A stretch of 64,000 nucleotides of DNA from the NCBI RefSeq assembly GCF_016863195.1, contig NZ_BOOK01000047.1, positions 37,641-101,640 of the forward strand. The letters run 5' to 3'. Below the pieces are notes generated by a model, which had not been told where the DNA came from, ran no database searches, and worked only from the letters and a program-made list of their open reading frames with translations. Below are positions 1 to 8,242 of the stretch, in pieces. Within the stretch, counting starts at the first letter, position 1. Each line of letters starts with the position of its first letter. Source of the stretch: Paraplanobispora takensis (lineage in GTDB: Bacteria > Actinomycetota > Actinomycetes > Streptosporangiales > Streptosporangiaceae). The position numbers and the translations under genes are program-made.

Positions 1-1
1 C

Positions 2-802
2 GTGACCAACCCCCAGATCGTGGTCCGCGAGATGTCGGTGACCAACCTGCCCGCCCGCGAGCTGCGTCAGTCGCTGCCCTTCCAGGTGCGCGACGCGCTG
101 CCGCTGGCGGTCGAGCGGTCCCTGCTCGACTTCTTCCCCCTGGAGGAGCCGGGCGATAAGGAGACCGTGCGCGGGCTGCTCGTCGCCGCCCCCAAGGACG
201 TCATCCTGAGCGCCGTGCACACCGTCGAGCAGGCCGGCCTGCACGTCGCCCGCGTGGACATCGCCTCCTTCGCCCTGCTGCGCGCGGTGTCCCGGCTGGA
301 CGCACAGGTGGAGGCCATCGTCGACATCGGCGCGCGCTCGACGACCGTCATCGTCCACAACGACGGAGCGCCGCTGATCTTCCGCACGCTCCCCCGGGGC
401 GGCGCCGAGATCACCGAGGCCATCGCCTCCCGGCTCGGCATCGACGTGGCCGCCGCCGAGGAGCTCAAGTGCCGCGTCGGCGTCCTGGACAACCCCGACG
501 CCGACAGCGCCGAGGCGATCCGCGACGCCGTACGCCCCCTCGTCACCGAGATCCGCAACTCCTTCGCCTACCTCGGCTCCGGCGACCGGCCGACCCGGGT
601 CACCCGGATGGTCCTGTCCGGGGGCGGCGCCCTGCTGCCCGGTCTCCCCGAGACCCTGCGAACCCAGCTCGGCATCGAGGTGATGCTCACCGACCCGACC
701 GTGCGCACCCGGCCCGGCCGCAGCCGCAGCGGCGACGACCTCGACCGGTTCCGCACGGCCGCCGCCATCTCCATCGGCCTCACCCTGGGAGCGGCAGCCT
801 GA
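2..802 (+). CDS. pilM: Type IV pilus assembly protein PilM, 5'-truncated by the window edge
   Basis: PilM is an actin-like cytoplasmic ATPase that docks on the N-terminus of PilN and links the pilus motor to the PilN/PilO inner-membrane platform. The visible 266 residues include the actin-fold phosphate loop (VDIGARSTTVIV, about residues 107-118) and a second glycine-rich loop (LSGGGALLPGL) near residues 207-217, in the family order. The family is about 350 residues long, so roughly 80 N-terminal residues lie upstream of base 1; the GTG at base 2 is probably internal. The stop overlaps the ATG of pilN by one base (TGATG), which indicates translational coupling. Assignment is firm from motifs plus the pilM-N-O order. 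Confidence 0.9.
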   Translation: MTNPQIVVREMSVTNLPARELRQSLPFQVRDALPLAVERSLLDFFPLEEPGDKETVRGLLVAAPKDVILSAVHTVEQAGLHVARVDIASFALLRAVSRLDAQVEAIVDIGARSTTVIVHNDGAPLIFRTLPRGGAEITEAIASRLGIDVAAAEELKCRVGVLDNPDADSAEAIRDAVRPLVTEIRNSFAYLGSGDRPTRVTRMVLSGGGALLPGLPETLRTQLGIEVMLTDPTVRTRPGRSRSGDDLDRFRTAAAISIGLTLGAAA

Positions 803-1506
803 TGACCGCCACAACCGTGCAGCCCGGGCCCGCCGTACCGGCGCAGGACCCGTTCCGTACGCTGCCCATCGCCGCGGACCTGCTCCCCCCGGAGATCGTG
901 GCCGCCCGGCGGGGCCGCAGGGTCCGTGCCATCGTCCTGTCCGCGCTGAGCGTGTTCGTCCTGGCACTGGCCGGCTGGTACGTCTTCGCCGGCTATCAGA
1001 CGGCGGCCAAGGAGGAGGAACTGGTCAGCGCCGAGGCCGAAGTGCAGCGCCTGACACACGACCAGAACGAGTTCTCCGAGCTCGTCACCACCCAGTCCGA
1101 GGCCGAAACGATCAACGGGCAGTTGTCCGCGCTGCTGGCCACCGACACGCAGTGGGCCGACCTGCTGTCCGCCACCCGCAAGGCGGCGCCCGACGGCGTG
1201 GCGGTCACCGGCATCACCGGCAAGGTCGACGACCCGGCCGCCGGCGAAACCACCGCGAGCGAGGACGCCCTGCCCAACACCTCCGGCAAGGAGCTGGTCG
1301 GCGAGCTGACCATCACGGGCACGGGCGAGGACAAGAAGACCGTGGCCGCCTACGTCGACGCCCTCGGCAAGGTGACCGGGCTGGGCAACCCGCTGCTCAC
1401 CGACGCGCACGAGATGGATCCCGGCGTGGACTTCACCGTGCACGTCGACATCACCGGTTCCGCGCTCGGCGGCCGGTTCTCCGCCGACGCGAAGAAGGGA
1501 AGCTGA
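802..1506 (+). CDS. pilN: Type IV pilus inner-membrane platform protein PilN
   Basis: This 234-residue bitopic protein has a cytoplasmic N-terminus of about 48 residues, one membrane helix (about residues 49-70, AIVLSALSVFVLALAGWYVF), then a coiled coil and a ferredoxin-like periplasmic-side domain typical of PilN. The early segment LPIAADLLPPEIVAARR resembles the PilM-binding N-terminal stretch of PilN. The ATG at 802 is chosen because it overlaps the pilM stop and begins just ahead of that segment. The stop again overlaps the next ATG (pilO). Sequence identity of PilN proteins is low, so the call rests on topology and gene order. Confidence 0.85.
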   Translation: MTATTVQPGPAVPAQDPFRTLPIAADLLPPEIVAARRGRRVRAIVLSALSVFVLALAGWYVFAGYQTAAKEEELVSAEAEVQRLTHDQNEFSELVTTQSEAETINGQLSALLATDTQWADLLSATRKAAPDGVAVTGITGKVDDPAAGETTASEDALPNTSGKELVGELTITGTGEDKKTVAAYVDALGKVTGLGNPLLTDAHEMDPGVDFTVHVDITGSALGGRFSADAKKGS

Positions 1507-2075
1507 TGTTCACCGGACGTGTGGACCGCATCTGGGCGCTCGGCGGCGTCCTCGTCGCCGCGATCCTGCTCGTCGTGAGCTGGTTCTTCCTCATCAGCCC
1601 GCAGCTCGCCGAGACCGACCGCCTGCAGGAGGAGACCGAGACCGCGCACGTGCGGGCGGCGACCCTGCAGACCAGGCTCTCCCAGCTGAGGCAGGAGAAC
1701 GCCGACCTGCCGCGTTACCGGGCCGAGCTCGATGAGGCCCGCCAGGCACTGCCGACGGCGGCGGAGTCGGAGCAGTTCCTGCGCCAGCTGCAGACCGCGG
1801 GCGAGACCGCCGGTGTCGGCGTCGGCACGATCACCGTCGGCGCGCCCGCCGTGGTCGAGGCCGCGGGCGTCAAGATGCACTCCCTGCCCATCGCCCTGAC
1901 GGCCACCGGCGGCACCCCCGCCCTGGACGAGTTCTTGGACCAGCTCCAGCAGGTGCAGCCCCGGGCCGCGCTGATCCGCGACGTCAACGTCCAGGAGAGC
2001 GGCGAGGGAGCGGACGCGGAGACGAGCCTCACCGTCAACCTGAAGATCTTCGTCGCCCCGCCCGCGGCGAAGTGA
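1506..2075 (+). CDS. pilO: Type IV pilus inner-membrane platform protein PilO
   Basis: A 189-residue protein with a short cytoplasmic tail, one membrane helix (about residues 10-30), a coiled coil (about 35-80, rich in Glu, Gln and Leu) and a C-terminal alpha/beta domain, which is the PilO architecture. PilO heterodimerises with PilN to align the motor with the secretin or cell-wall exit. Its ATG at 1506 overlaps the pilN stop. The 165-bp gap to the next gene contains no recognised element apart from short imperfect direct repeats (aagcgacggc / taaacgacggc near 2130-2155), so the minor-pilin genes may have their own promoter. Confidence 0.85.
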   Translation: MFTGRVDRIWALGGVLVAAILLVVSWFFLISPQLAETDRLQEETETAHVRAATLQTRLSQLRQENADLPRYRAELDEARQALPTAAESEQFLRQLQTAGETAGVGVGTITVGAPAVVEAAGVKMHSLPIALTATGGTPALDEFLDQLQQVQPRAALIRDVNVQESGEGADAETSLTVNLKIFVAPPAAK

Positions 2076-2240
2076 CCCGCCCGCCGCGGGCCGGATCCCG
2101 GCCCGCGGTACGGACGTTTCCGTAAGCCCCAAGCGACGGCAAGCCCTAAACGACGGCGCGAACCCGCCGATCTGTATGACATCCGCGCAGTGCACTGTGA
2201 AGCAACTGCCATGAACCCGTGACGAGAACGAGGAGGAGCG

Positions 2241-3995
2241 ATGCCGGTCGGCCGACCCGCCCGCTGCGCCTCCGCGCGGCCGTACCCCGGCCCACGTACC
2301 CGTCGCGCCCTCGCGCGGCCGCTCACCCGGCTGCACGCCGGTGACGACTCCGGGTTCACCCTGATCGAGGTCCTGATCGCCATGGCGGTGATCGGCACCG
2401 TCATGGCCGCGCTGGCCGTGTTCTTCACCAACTCGCTGCACTTCTCCGGCCAGCAGCGCGACAAGCAGGTGGCCGTCCAGCTGGCCGGTGACGCCGTCGA
2501 GCGGGCCCGTGCCCTCAAGGGAACCGCTCTGTCCGCCGGTCGCAGCCAGGCCAGGACGATGGCGCAGTGGAACAGCGCTCCCGCCGCCGTGCGCTCCTAC
2601 CTGAACACGACGCAGCCGGCCTGGGACCTGTTGCTGAACGCCTCCTCCGGTGAGGGCGACACCGCGCCGCTGCCGACCGCGCCCAACGTCGTCAAGGTCA
2701 ACGGGGTGGAGTACAAGCAGTACTGGTACGTCGGCCGCTGCCGTCAGCAGGGCCGGCCCACGACCGCGGCCGAGCGCGCCTGCACCAGCCCCGAAGTCCC
2801 CGATCCCGCCCCCGCCAGCGTGGACGTGCCGTTCTTCCGGGTCGTGGTCGCGGTGACGTGGAAGGACACCGACTGCGACGGCGGCGAGTGCGTGTACGTC
2901 ACCTCCACCCTGATGAGCGCGGCCGGCGACGCCCTGTTCAAGATCAAGCGTCCCGCGCCCATGGTGACCAGCCCTGGCACCCAGTACGGCTACCGCACGG
3001 TGGAGCCGAACCTCCAGCTCCTGGCGAGCGGCGGGCGGCTGCCGCTGACCTGGAAGGCCACCGGCCTGCCCCCGGGTCTGACGATGACGTCCGGCGGACT
3101 GGTCGAGGACACCCCGACGCAGCTCGGGACCTACACCGTGACCGTCACCATCACCGACCGGGACAAGGACACCGACACCGCCACCTTCACCTGGGCCGTC
3201 GCGGACCCGCTGGAGCTGACCGGGCCCGGCGACCAGGCGACCCGGGCCGGCACGGCGGTCTCGCTGCCGATCGCCTCGGCCGGCGGGCACGCCCCGCTGA
3301 GCTGGACGGCCACCGGCCTGCCCACGGGCCTGTCGATCAACGCCACCACCGGTGTCGTCACCGGCACCCCGACGACCTACGAGACGAAGACCGTCACCGT
3401 GAAGGCCACCGACAAGGCCGGCAAGAGCGACTCGGTCACCTTCACCTGGAAGGTCCTGACGCTGGCGCTGTCCGACCCGGGCACCCGGACCAACACCGTC
3501 GGCAACGCCGTCAGCGGGCTCTACCTGACCGCGACCGGCGGCAAGGCGCCCTACGCCTGGAGCGCCGAGAACCTCCCGGCCGGACTGCAGATCAACGCCT
3601 CGACGGGCGAGATCCGCGGCACCGTGACGGCGGGCACCCGTTACCTGGCGGAGGTCACCGTCCGGGACAGCGCGGGCGACGAGGTCACCAGGAGGTTCCA
3701 GTGGAACGTCTCGGTGCCCGCGGGCACCCTGGCCGTGACGGCTCCGACCGCCACGAGCCAGACCGGCACCGTCGGCACGGCGGTCTCGCTCACCGCCACG
3801 GCGGGGGGCGGCAGCGGCAGCGGCTACGTCTGGACGGCCGCCGAGCTGCCGCCGGGGCTGACCATCACCGGCTCCGGACGGAACGCGCAGGTCAGCGGGA
3901 CTCCCACGACCGCGGGCACCTACGTCGTCGCCCTGAAGGTGACCGACAGCGCCCAGAAGTCGGCGACGATGATGTTCACCTGGACGGTGAAGTGA
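2241..3995 (+). CDS. Minor prepilin with four C-terminal Ig-like (He_PIG-type) repeats
   Basis: 584 residues. The class III prepilin signal is clear: a basic leader, cleavage after Gly38, then FTLIEVLIAMAVIG with Glu at +5, as needed for PilD-type peptidase processing and N-methylation. A pilin-like region with several Cys follows to about residue 235. Four tandem domains of about 85 residues come next, each with a LP(P/T/A)GL...G.(V/I).GT(P/V)T...Y.V.VT.TD signature, the mark of the putative Ig/cadherin-like domain family often found in adhesins. An AGGAGG Shine-Dalgarno precedes the ATG. The stop overlaps the next gene's ATG. It is probably a surface-exposed, tip or shaft-incorporated adhesive pilin. 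The fusion of pilin and Ig repeats is seen directly; adhesion is inference. Confidence 0.85.
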   Translation: MPVGRPARCASARPYPGPRTRRALARPLTRLHAGDDSGFTLIEVLIAMAVIGTVMAALAVFFTNSLHFSGQQRDKQVAVQLAGDAVERARALKGTALSAGRSQARTMAQWNSAPAAVRSYLNTTQPAWDLLLNASSGEGDTAPLPTAPNVVKVNGVEYKQYWYVGRCRQQGRPTTAAERACTSPEVPDPAPASVDVPFFRVVVAVTWKDTDCDGGECVYVTSTLMSAAGDALFKIKRPAPMVTSPGTQYGYRTVEPNLQLLASGGRLPLTWKATGLPPGLTMTSGGLVEDTPTQLGTYTVTVTITDRDKDTDTATFTWAVADPLELTGPGDQATRAGTAVSLPIASAGGHAPLSWTATGLPTGLSINATTGVVTGTPTTYETKTVTVKATDKAGKSDSVTFTWKVLTLALSDPGTRTNTVGNAVSGLYLTATGGKAPYAWSAENLPAGLQINASTGEIRGTVTAGTRYLAEVTVRDSAGDEVTRRFQWNVSVPAGTLAVTAPTATSQTGTVGTAVSLTATAGGGSGSGYVWTAAELPPGLTITGSGRNAQVSGTPTTAGTYVVALKVTDSAQKSATMMFTWTVK

Positions 3996-4726
3996 TGCGC
4001 GGGCGGCGGCTCTCCCCCCGGCTCGCCGCGCGCCTGCGGGGCGTCCGGTCCTCCGGGGACGCCGGGATCTCGCTGGTCGAGGTCATGGTGACCGTCGGCA
4101 TCATGGGCGTCCTGATGGCGATCTTCACGGCCGGCATCCTGCAGGTCTACCGCTCGGTCAACGTCACCGAGTCGGTGGCGGCCGCCCAGTCCCAGCTGAA
4201 CATCATGTTCCAGCGGCTGGACAAGGAGGTCCGCTACGCGTCCTGGGTCGCCGAGCCCGGCCTGGTCCGCAACCGCTGGTACGTGGAGTACGCCTACATG
4301 GAGTACGACAAGACGAATGCGCAGACCGGCGCGCAGACCGGCAAGGCGCAGTGCGGGCAGCTGCGCCTTGACCTCGGCACGGGCGTCATGCAGCGGGTCC
4401 AATGGACGCCCGGCTCACCGCCCGCGGAGGGCCGGCCGGGACAGACGCTGGCCTCGCAGATCGTGACCACCGGTCTGGGCTCCGGCACGGCGACCCCGCC
4501 GTTCGAGCTGCAGAAGGCGGGCTCCTTCCCGTACGGCGGAATGAACAGCTCCGCCGTCGGCGCCCGCTTCGCCCCCGACTTCCAGCGGCTGCGCCTGCAC
4601 ATGACCACCCGCGTGAGCAGCTCGCCGGACGCCGCCCCCGTGGAGACCGACATCACCTTCACCGCCCTGAACACCTCCAGAGACACCTCCGCCGACAACG
4701 TCTGCGACGAAGGGAGACCGCAGTGA
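3995..4726 (+). CDS. PilW/PulJ-like minor prepilin
   Basis: 243 residues with a basic leader ending at Gly24, then ISLVEVMVTVGIMGVLMAIF: a prepilin cleavage site with Glu at +5 of the mature protein and a continuous hydrophobic helix. This is the pattern of PilW/PulJ minor pilins, which prime pilus assembly. The globular part is variable and has few Cys. It begins on the stop of the Ig-repeat prepilin (TGATG) and its last four bases overlap the GTG of the next gene, so the three genes read as one translationally coupled unit. The family name rests on the leader and operon position, not on similarity of the globular domain. Confidence 0.8.
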   Translation: MRGRRLSPRLAARLRGVRSSGDAGISLVEVMVTVGIMGVLMAIFTAGILQVYRSVNVTESVAAAQSQLNIMFQRLDKEVRYASWVAEPGLVRNRWYVEYAYMEYDKTNAQTGAQTGKAQCGQLRLDLGTGVMQRVQWTPGSPPAEGRPGQTLASQIVTTGLGSGTATPPFELQKAGSFPYGGMNSSAVGARFAPDFQRLRLHMTTRVSSSPDAAPVETDITFTALNTSRDTSADNVCDEGRPQ

Positions 4727-6261
4727 CCACCTCTCCGGCCCGGCGCCGGCCGCGGGGCCTGCCGTGCCTGCGCGACGATCGGGGCTCCATGCCGATGGCC
4801 CTGCTGCTCACCATGGTCGGCCTGTCGCTGAGCGCGCTGCTGGTGCCGGTGGTCCTGGGCCAGATGGCCACCACCCGCAGCAGCTCGGAGCGCATCCGCA
4901 CCCTGCACGCCGCCGAGGCCGGCGTCGACACCGCGGTCGGGCAGATCCGCGCCGCCGTCGACGACGAGGGCAACGGCGTGGTGGAGCAGCTGCCGCCGTG
5001 CGAGCTGACCGGCACCTTGGAGTCGGACAGCGCGCTGGGCTCCCCCCGCTACCGGGTGAAGATCACTTACCAGGACGTCGACCGCAACGACATGGGCTGC
5101 TCCCCGACGGAGGTGCCGGCCTACGCGGCCCTGGTCTCCACCGGGATCGAGAAGCCCAATGTCGCCTTCACCGCCGGCACCGCGGGCACGCGCACGATCG
5201 AGGCGATCTACTCCTTCAAGACCACCAACATCAACATCTTCGGCGGGGCGATCCGCATCGCGCAGGCCTCCGGTGCCGGCCTGTGCATGGACGCCGGCCA
5301 GAACAACGAATCGCCCCCGGCGGGCACCAGGCTGCGGATGCAGACGTGCAAGCCCGGCACCAGCGAGCAGCAGTTCGCCTACACCGAGGACCTCAGCCTC
5401 AAGCTGGTGGGCTCCGAGACCTCGACCGCGCCGATGGGCATGTGCCTGGACGCGGGTGAAACCCCGCAGGCGGTCGGCGCCTACGTGACCTTCGAGCCGT
5501 GCCGGAACCGCACCCCCCGGCAGCAGTGGAGCGTGAACAGCAGCTCCAACTTCCAGGGGACCAGCGACGGCGTCACCCTGAACAGCCGCTGCTTCAACAT
5601 GCAGTCCCCGGGCGTGGCCTCCAGCTACGTCGTGCTGGGCGGCTGCGGCGGCGGCAACACCCAGCGCGTCTTCCGGTCCGACCCCGGCGTGGGCGCCGGG
5701 ATGGCGAACGCCGCCACCGGGCAGCTGGTCAACTTCAAGCAGTTCAGCCGGTGCCTGGACGTCACCGACCTCAAGGTGACCTCGTCGTACATGATCGCCT
5801 GGTTCTGCAAGCAGGCGCCCGACGGCAACGTGCCCTGGAACCAGAAGTGGAGCTTCCCCGCGGTGCCCACCTCCACCGACGGCGCCTCCGTCGCCGCCAA
5901 GGTCACCGGCCGCATCCGCGTCGTCGAGAACGGCAAGGGATACTGCCTGCGCAGCCCGGGGTCGACCGCGGCGAAGAAGTACACCACGGTGACCTCCTGC
6001 GCCGAGACCGGCACGCTGGCGACCGACCTGCAGTGGACCCTGTACGGCGACACCGGCGACTACACCACCAGCTACCGCATCATCGACGCCTACGGGTACT
6101 GCCTGGCGCCCTCGGACCTGGAGTCGGCCGGTCCCGACGTCCACAGCGACGGCACCAGCAAGGTCAAGGTGGAGGTCTGCAGCGGTTCCGAGCTGCAGAA
6201 GTGGAACGCCCCGGCGAACCTCGTCAAGCCCACGCCCCTGACGAACGTCATCGAGCAGTAG
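4723..6261 (+). CDS. PilX-like pilus protein fused to ricin-type beta-trefoil lectin repeats
   Basis: 512 residues, GTG start overlapping the previous stop (GTGA). The N-terminus has a hydrophobic helix (about residues 22-48) followed by LHAAEAGVDTAVGQIR, the AEAG-type motif after the helix of PilX minor pilins. No canonical Gly-Phe cleavage site is seen; DRGSMPMALLL takes its place. From about residue 178 there are six repeats built on (L/R/Y)C(L/M/F)...C...Qx(W/F), including RQQW, NQKW, LQW and LQKW. That is the QxW repeat of ricin B-type lectins, and six units are enough for two three-fold trefoils. Ricin folds bind galactose-like or xylan-type sugars, so this may be a sugar-binding pilus component (inference). 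A strong hairpin follows the stop. Confidence 0.85.
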   Translation: MTTSPARRRPRGLPCLRDDRGSMPMALLLTMVGLSLSALLVPVVLGQMATTRSSSERIRTLHAAEAGVDTAVGQIRAAVDDEGNGVVEQLPPCELTGTLESDSALGSPRYRVKITYQDVDRNDMGCSPTEVPAYAALVSTGIEKPNVAFTAGTAGTRTIEAIYSFKTTNINIFGGAIRIAQASGAGLCMDAGQNNESPPAGTRLRMQTCKPGTSEQQFAYTEDLSLKLVGSETSTAPMGMCLDAGETPQAVGAYVTFEPCRNRTPRQQWSVNSSSNFQGTSDGVTLNSRCFNMQSPGVASSYVVLGGCGGGNTQRVFRSDPGVGAGMANAATGQLVNFKQFSRCLDVTDLKVTSSYMIAWFCKQAPDGNVPWNQKWSFPAVPTSTDGASVAAKVTGRIRVVENGKGYCLRSPGSTAAKKYTTVTSCAETGTLATDLQWTLYGDTGDYTTSYRIIDAYGYCLAPSDLESAGPDVHSDGTSKVKVEVCSGSELQKWNAPANLVKPTPLTNVIEQ

Positions 6262-6266
6262 CCCGC

Positions 6267-6296
6267 CCGGGCGGTCCGAGATTCCGGACCGCCCGG
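6267..6296 (+). terminator. Intrinsic terminator of the pilus operon
   Basis: A perfect 12-bp stem (ccgggcggtccg / cggaccgcccgg) with a 6-nt loop begins five bases after the stop of the lectin-pilin gene. There is no long T tract, which is usual in high-GC actinomycetes. Confidence 0.8.
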
Positions 6297-6380
6297 ATCC
6301 TCCCCGTTCCCGGACCACCTGAGCCTCTCCCCTTCCCTGCCGTCCGGGGTTCTCCCGGCCCCTTCCGAGCTGCCGTGTGC

Positions 6381-6425
6381 TATCGAATGACAAATATTGA
6401 AATCTGTCATTCGATATGCCATAGT
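6381..6425 (+). promoter_or_regulatory. Promoter with overlapping TetR-type operator for the reductase-regulator operon
   Basis: A perfect 12-bp inverted repeat (tatcgaatgaca, 6381-6392; tgtcattcgata, 6405-6416) with a 12-bp centre overlaps a candidate -35 box TTGAAA (6397-6402). With 17-bp spacing a -10-like CATAGT lies at 6420-6425. A repressor bound here would block transcription of the downstream aldo/keto reductase and the TetR gene behind it. The palindrome is seen directly; that the downstream TetR protein is its ligand is inferred from proximity. Confidence 0.7.
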
Positions 6426-6488
6426 CGTCATGTCGGCGGAACCCGTTCCGCCCCCGACCACGAACCCCCGGCAACGAAGGAGCACATC

Positions 6489-7496
6489 GTGCGCAGCCGT
6501 ACCCTCGGAACCACCGGACCCGCCGTCTCCGCCCTCGGCCTGGGATGCATGGGCATGTCGGCCCTCTACGGGGAGGCCGACCGCGCCGAGTCCGTCGCCA
6601 CGATCCACGCCGCGCTGGAGGCCGGCATCACCCTGCTGGACACCGGCGACTTCTACGGCATGGGCCACAACGAGCTGCTCATCGGCGAGGCCCTGCGCGA
6701 GGCCGGTCCCGGCGCCCGCGACAACGCGGTCATCAGCGTCAAGTTCGGCGCCCTGCGCGACGCGGCGGGCGGCTGGCACGGCTACGACGGCCGGCCCTCC
6801 GCCGTGAAGAACTTCCTGGCCTACTCGCTGCAGCGGCTCGGCACCGACCACGTCGACGTCTACCGTCTGTCCCGCCTCGACCCCGAGGTCCCGATCGAGG
6901 AGACCGTCGGCGCCATCGCCGAGGAGGTGCAGGCCGGCCGGGTGCGCCACATCGGCCTGTCGGAGGTCGGCGCCGAGACCATCCGCAGGGCGGCCGCCAC
7001 GGCGCCCGTCTGCGATCTGCAGATCGAGTACTCCCTGTTCTCCCGCGGCGTCGAGGAGGAGATCCTGCCGGTCTGCCGGGAGCTGGGCATCGGCGTCACC
7101 GCCTACGGCGTGCTCTCCCGCGGCCTGCTCAGCGGGCACTGGACCCGCGACCGCGAGCTCGGCGCCGGCGACTTCCGCGGCGCGAGCCCCCGCTTCTCCG
7201 GGGAGAACCTGGAGCGCAACCTCGACCTGGTCGACGCCCTGCGGAAGGTCGCCGGGCAGAAGGATGTTACGGTGGCGCAGGCCGCCATCGCCTGGGTGCT
7301 CTCCCGCGGTGAGGACGTCGTCCCCCTGGTCGGCGCCCGCCGCCGCGACCGGCTCGCCGAGGCGCTGGGCGCCCTGGACGTCACGCTCGGCCCGGCCGAC
7401 CTGGCCGCGATCGAGGAGGCCGTCCCGGCGGACGCGGTCGCCGGTGAGCGCTATCCTGCGGCGCAGCTGGCCCACATGGACAGCGAGCGCGGCTGA
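6489..7496 (+). CDS. Aldo/keto reductase with atypical active-site His position
   Basis: 335-residue NADPH-dependent oxidoreductase of the AKR superfamily, TIM-barrel fold. GTG start 7 bp after AAGGAG. Tetrad residues seen are Asp in LLDTGDFYG, Tyr in the same motif and Lys in VISVKFGAL. The fourth position, normally His in a YQxHRxDP context, reads VYRLSRLDP with Ser. From memory, related actinobacterial paralogues carry Ala or Ser here, so it may define a subfamily with altered substrate activation rather than a damaged gene. It lies 9 bp upstream of a tetR gene in one operon behind a palindromic operator, suggesting induction by an electrophile or carbonyl compound. Substrate unknown. Confidence 0.85.
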   Translation: MRSRTLGTTGPAVSALGLGCMGMSALYGEADRAESVATIHAALEAGITLLDTGDFYGMGHNELLIGEALREAGPGARDNAVISVKFGALRDAAGGWHGYDGRPSAVKNFLAYSLQRLGTDHVDVYRLSRLDPEVPIEETVGAIAEEVQAGRVRHIGLSEVGAETIRRAAATAPVCDLQIEYSLFSRGVEEEILPVCRELGIGVTAYGVLSRGLLSGHWTRDRELGAGDFRGASPRFSGENLERNLDLVDALRKVAGQKDVTVAQAAIAWVLSRGEDVVPLVGARRRDRLAEALGALDVTLGPADLAAIEEAVPADAVAGERYPAAQLAHMDSERG

Positions 7497-7505
7497 GAGG
7501 ACACC

Positions 7506-8093
7506 ATGTCTGCGGGGACACTGACCGCCGAGGCCATCCTGGCCGCCACCGAGGAGGTGCTGCGCCGCTACGGCCCGGCCAAGGCCACCGTGGTCGACGT
7601 GGCCAGGGTCCTCGGCGTCAGTCACGGCAGCGTCTACCGGCACTTCCCGACCAAGGCCGCGCTGCGCGCCGCGGTCACGCGGCGCTGGCTGGAGCGCACG
7701 CACGCGGGACTGGCCGAGCTCGCCGCCGGGGACGCCCCCGCCCCCGCCAGACTGCGGGACTGGCTGACCACCCTGTTCGCGGCCAAGCGCCGCAAGGCCC
7801 TGGACGACCCGGAGCTGTTCGCCACCTACTCCGTCCTCGTCGGCGAGGACGACGGCGTGATCGCCGAACACGTGGGGCACCTGGTCGACCAGCTCACCCG
7901 GATCGTCGCCGACGGGATCGCGGAGGGGACGTTCGCCGCCGCCGAGCCGCGGATCACCGCGCGGGCGGTGTTCGACGCGACCGGCCGCTTCCACGACCCC
8001 GCCTACGCCGCCGAATGGTCCGCCCCGGACATCGAGACCGCCTTCGAGGCCGTCTGCTCCCTGGTGATCGCGGGTCTGCGGGCACGCGACTGA
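7506..8093 (+). CDS. TetR/AcrR-family transcriptional regulator
   Basis: 195 residues. The N-terminal TetR helix-turn-helix is clear (TVVDVARVLGVSHGSVYRHF, about residues 28-47), followed by an all-helical ligand-binding domain. A GAGAGGA ribosome site precedes the ATG, which sits 9 bp after the aldo/keto reductase stop, so the two genes are co-transcribed. By position it probably represses its own operon through the 12-bp inverted repeat upstream of the reductase. No ligand can be proposed from sequence. Confidence 0.88.
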   Translation: MSAGTLTAEAILAATEEVLRRYGPAKATVVDVARVLGVSHGSVYRHFPTKAALRAAVTRRWLERTHAGLAELAAGDAPAPARLRDWLTTLFAAKRRKALDDPELFATYSVLVGEDDGVIAEHVGHLVDQLTRIVADGIAEGTFAAAEPRITARAVFDATGRFHDPAYAAEWSAPDIETAFEAVCSLVIAGLRARD

Positions 8094-8242
8094 CCCGGCG
8101 CGACCTGCCCGCCGCGGAGGCGCCCCGCAGAAGGCGCGCCGTCCCCATCCGTTGAATGTCGATCGCTCTGCGTAGTCACCGGGGCATGATGGTGCTCAGG
8201 GAGCATCCCGAGGCGGTGATCTCGGGGACGAGGAGGCGGTCC

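Noticed and set aside
2076..2240. Possible c-di-GMP riboswitch in the leader of the minor-pilin genes
   Set aside because: The conserved core and tetraloop sequences of known c-di-GMP riboswitch classes are not present; only short direct repeats are visible.
1350..3290. Long minus-strand reading of 646 codons opposite the pilus genes
   Set aside because: Gly/Arg/Val-rich composition without domains, directly antisense to well-supported pilin genes; a typical high-GC shadow.
4294..6474. Minus-strand reading of 726 codons opposite the lectin-pilin gene
   Set aside because: Same antisense artefact; no ribosome site or motifs.
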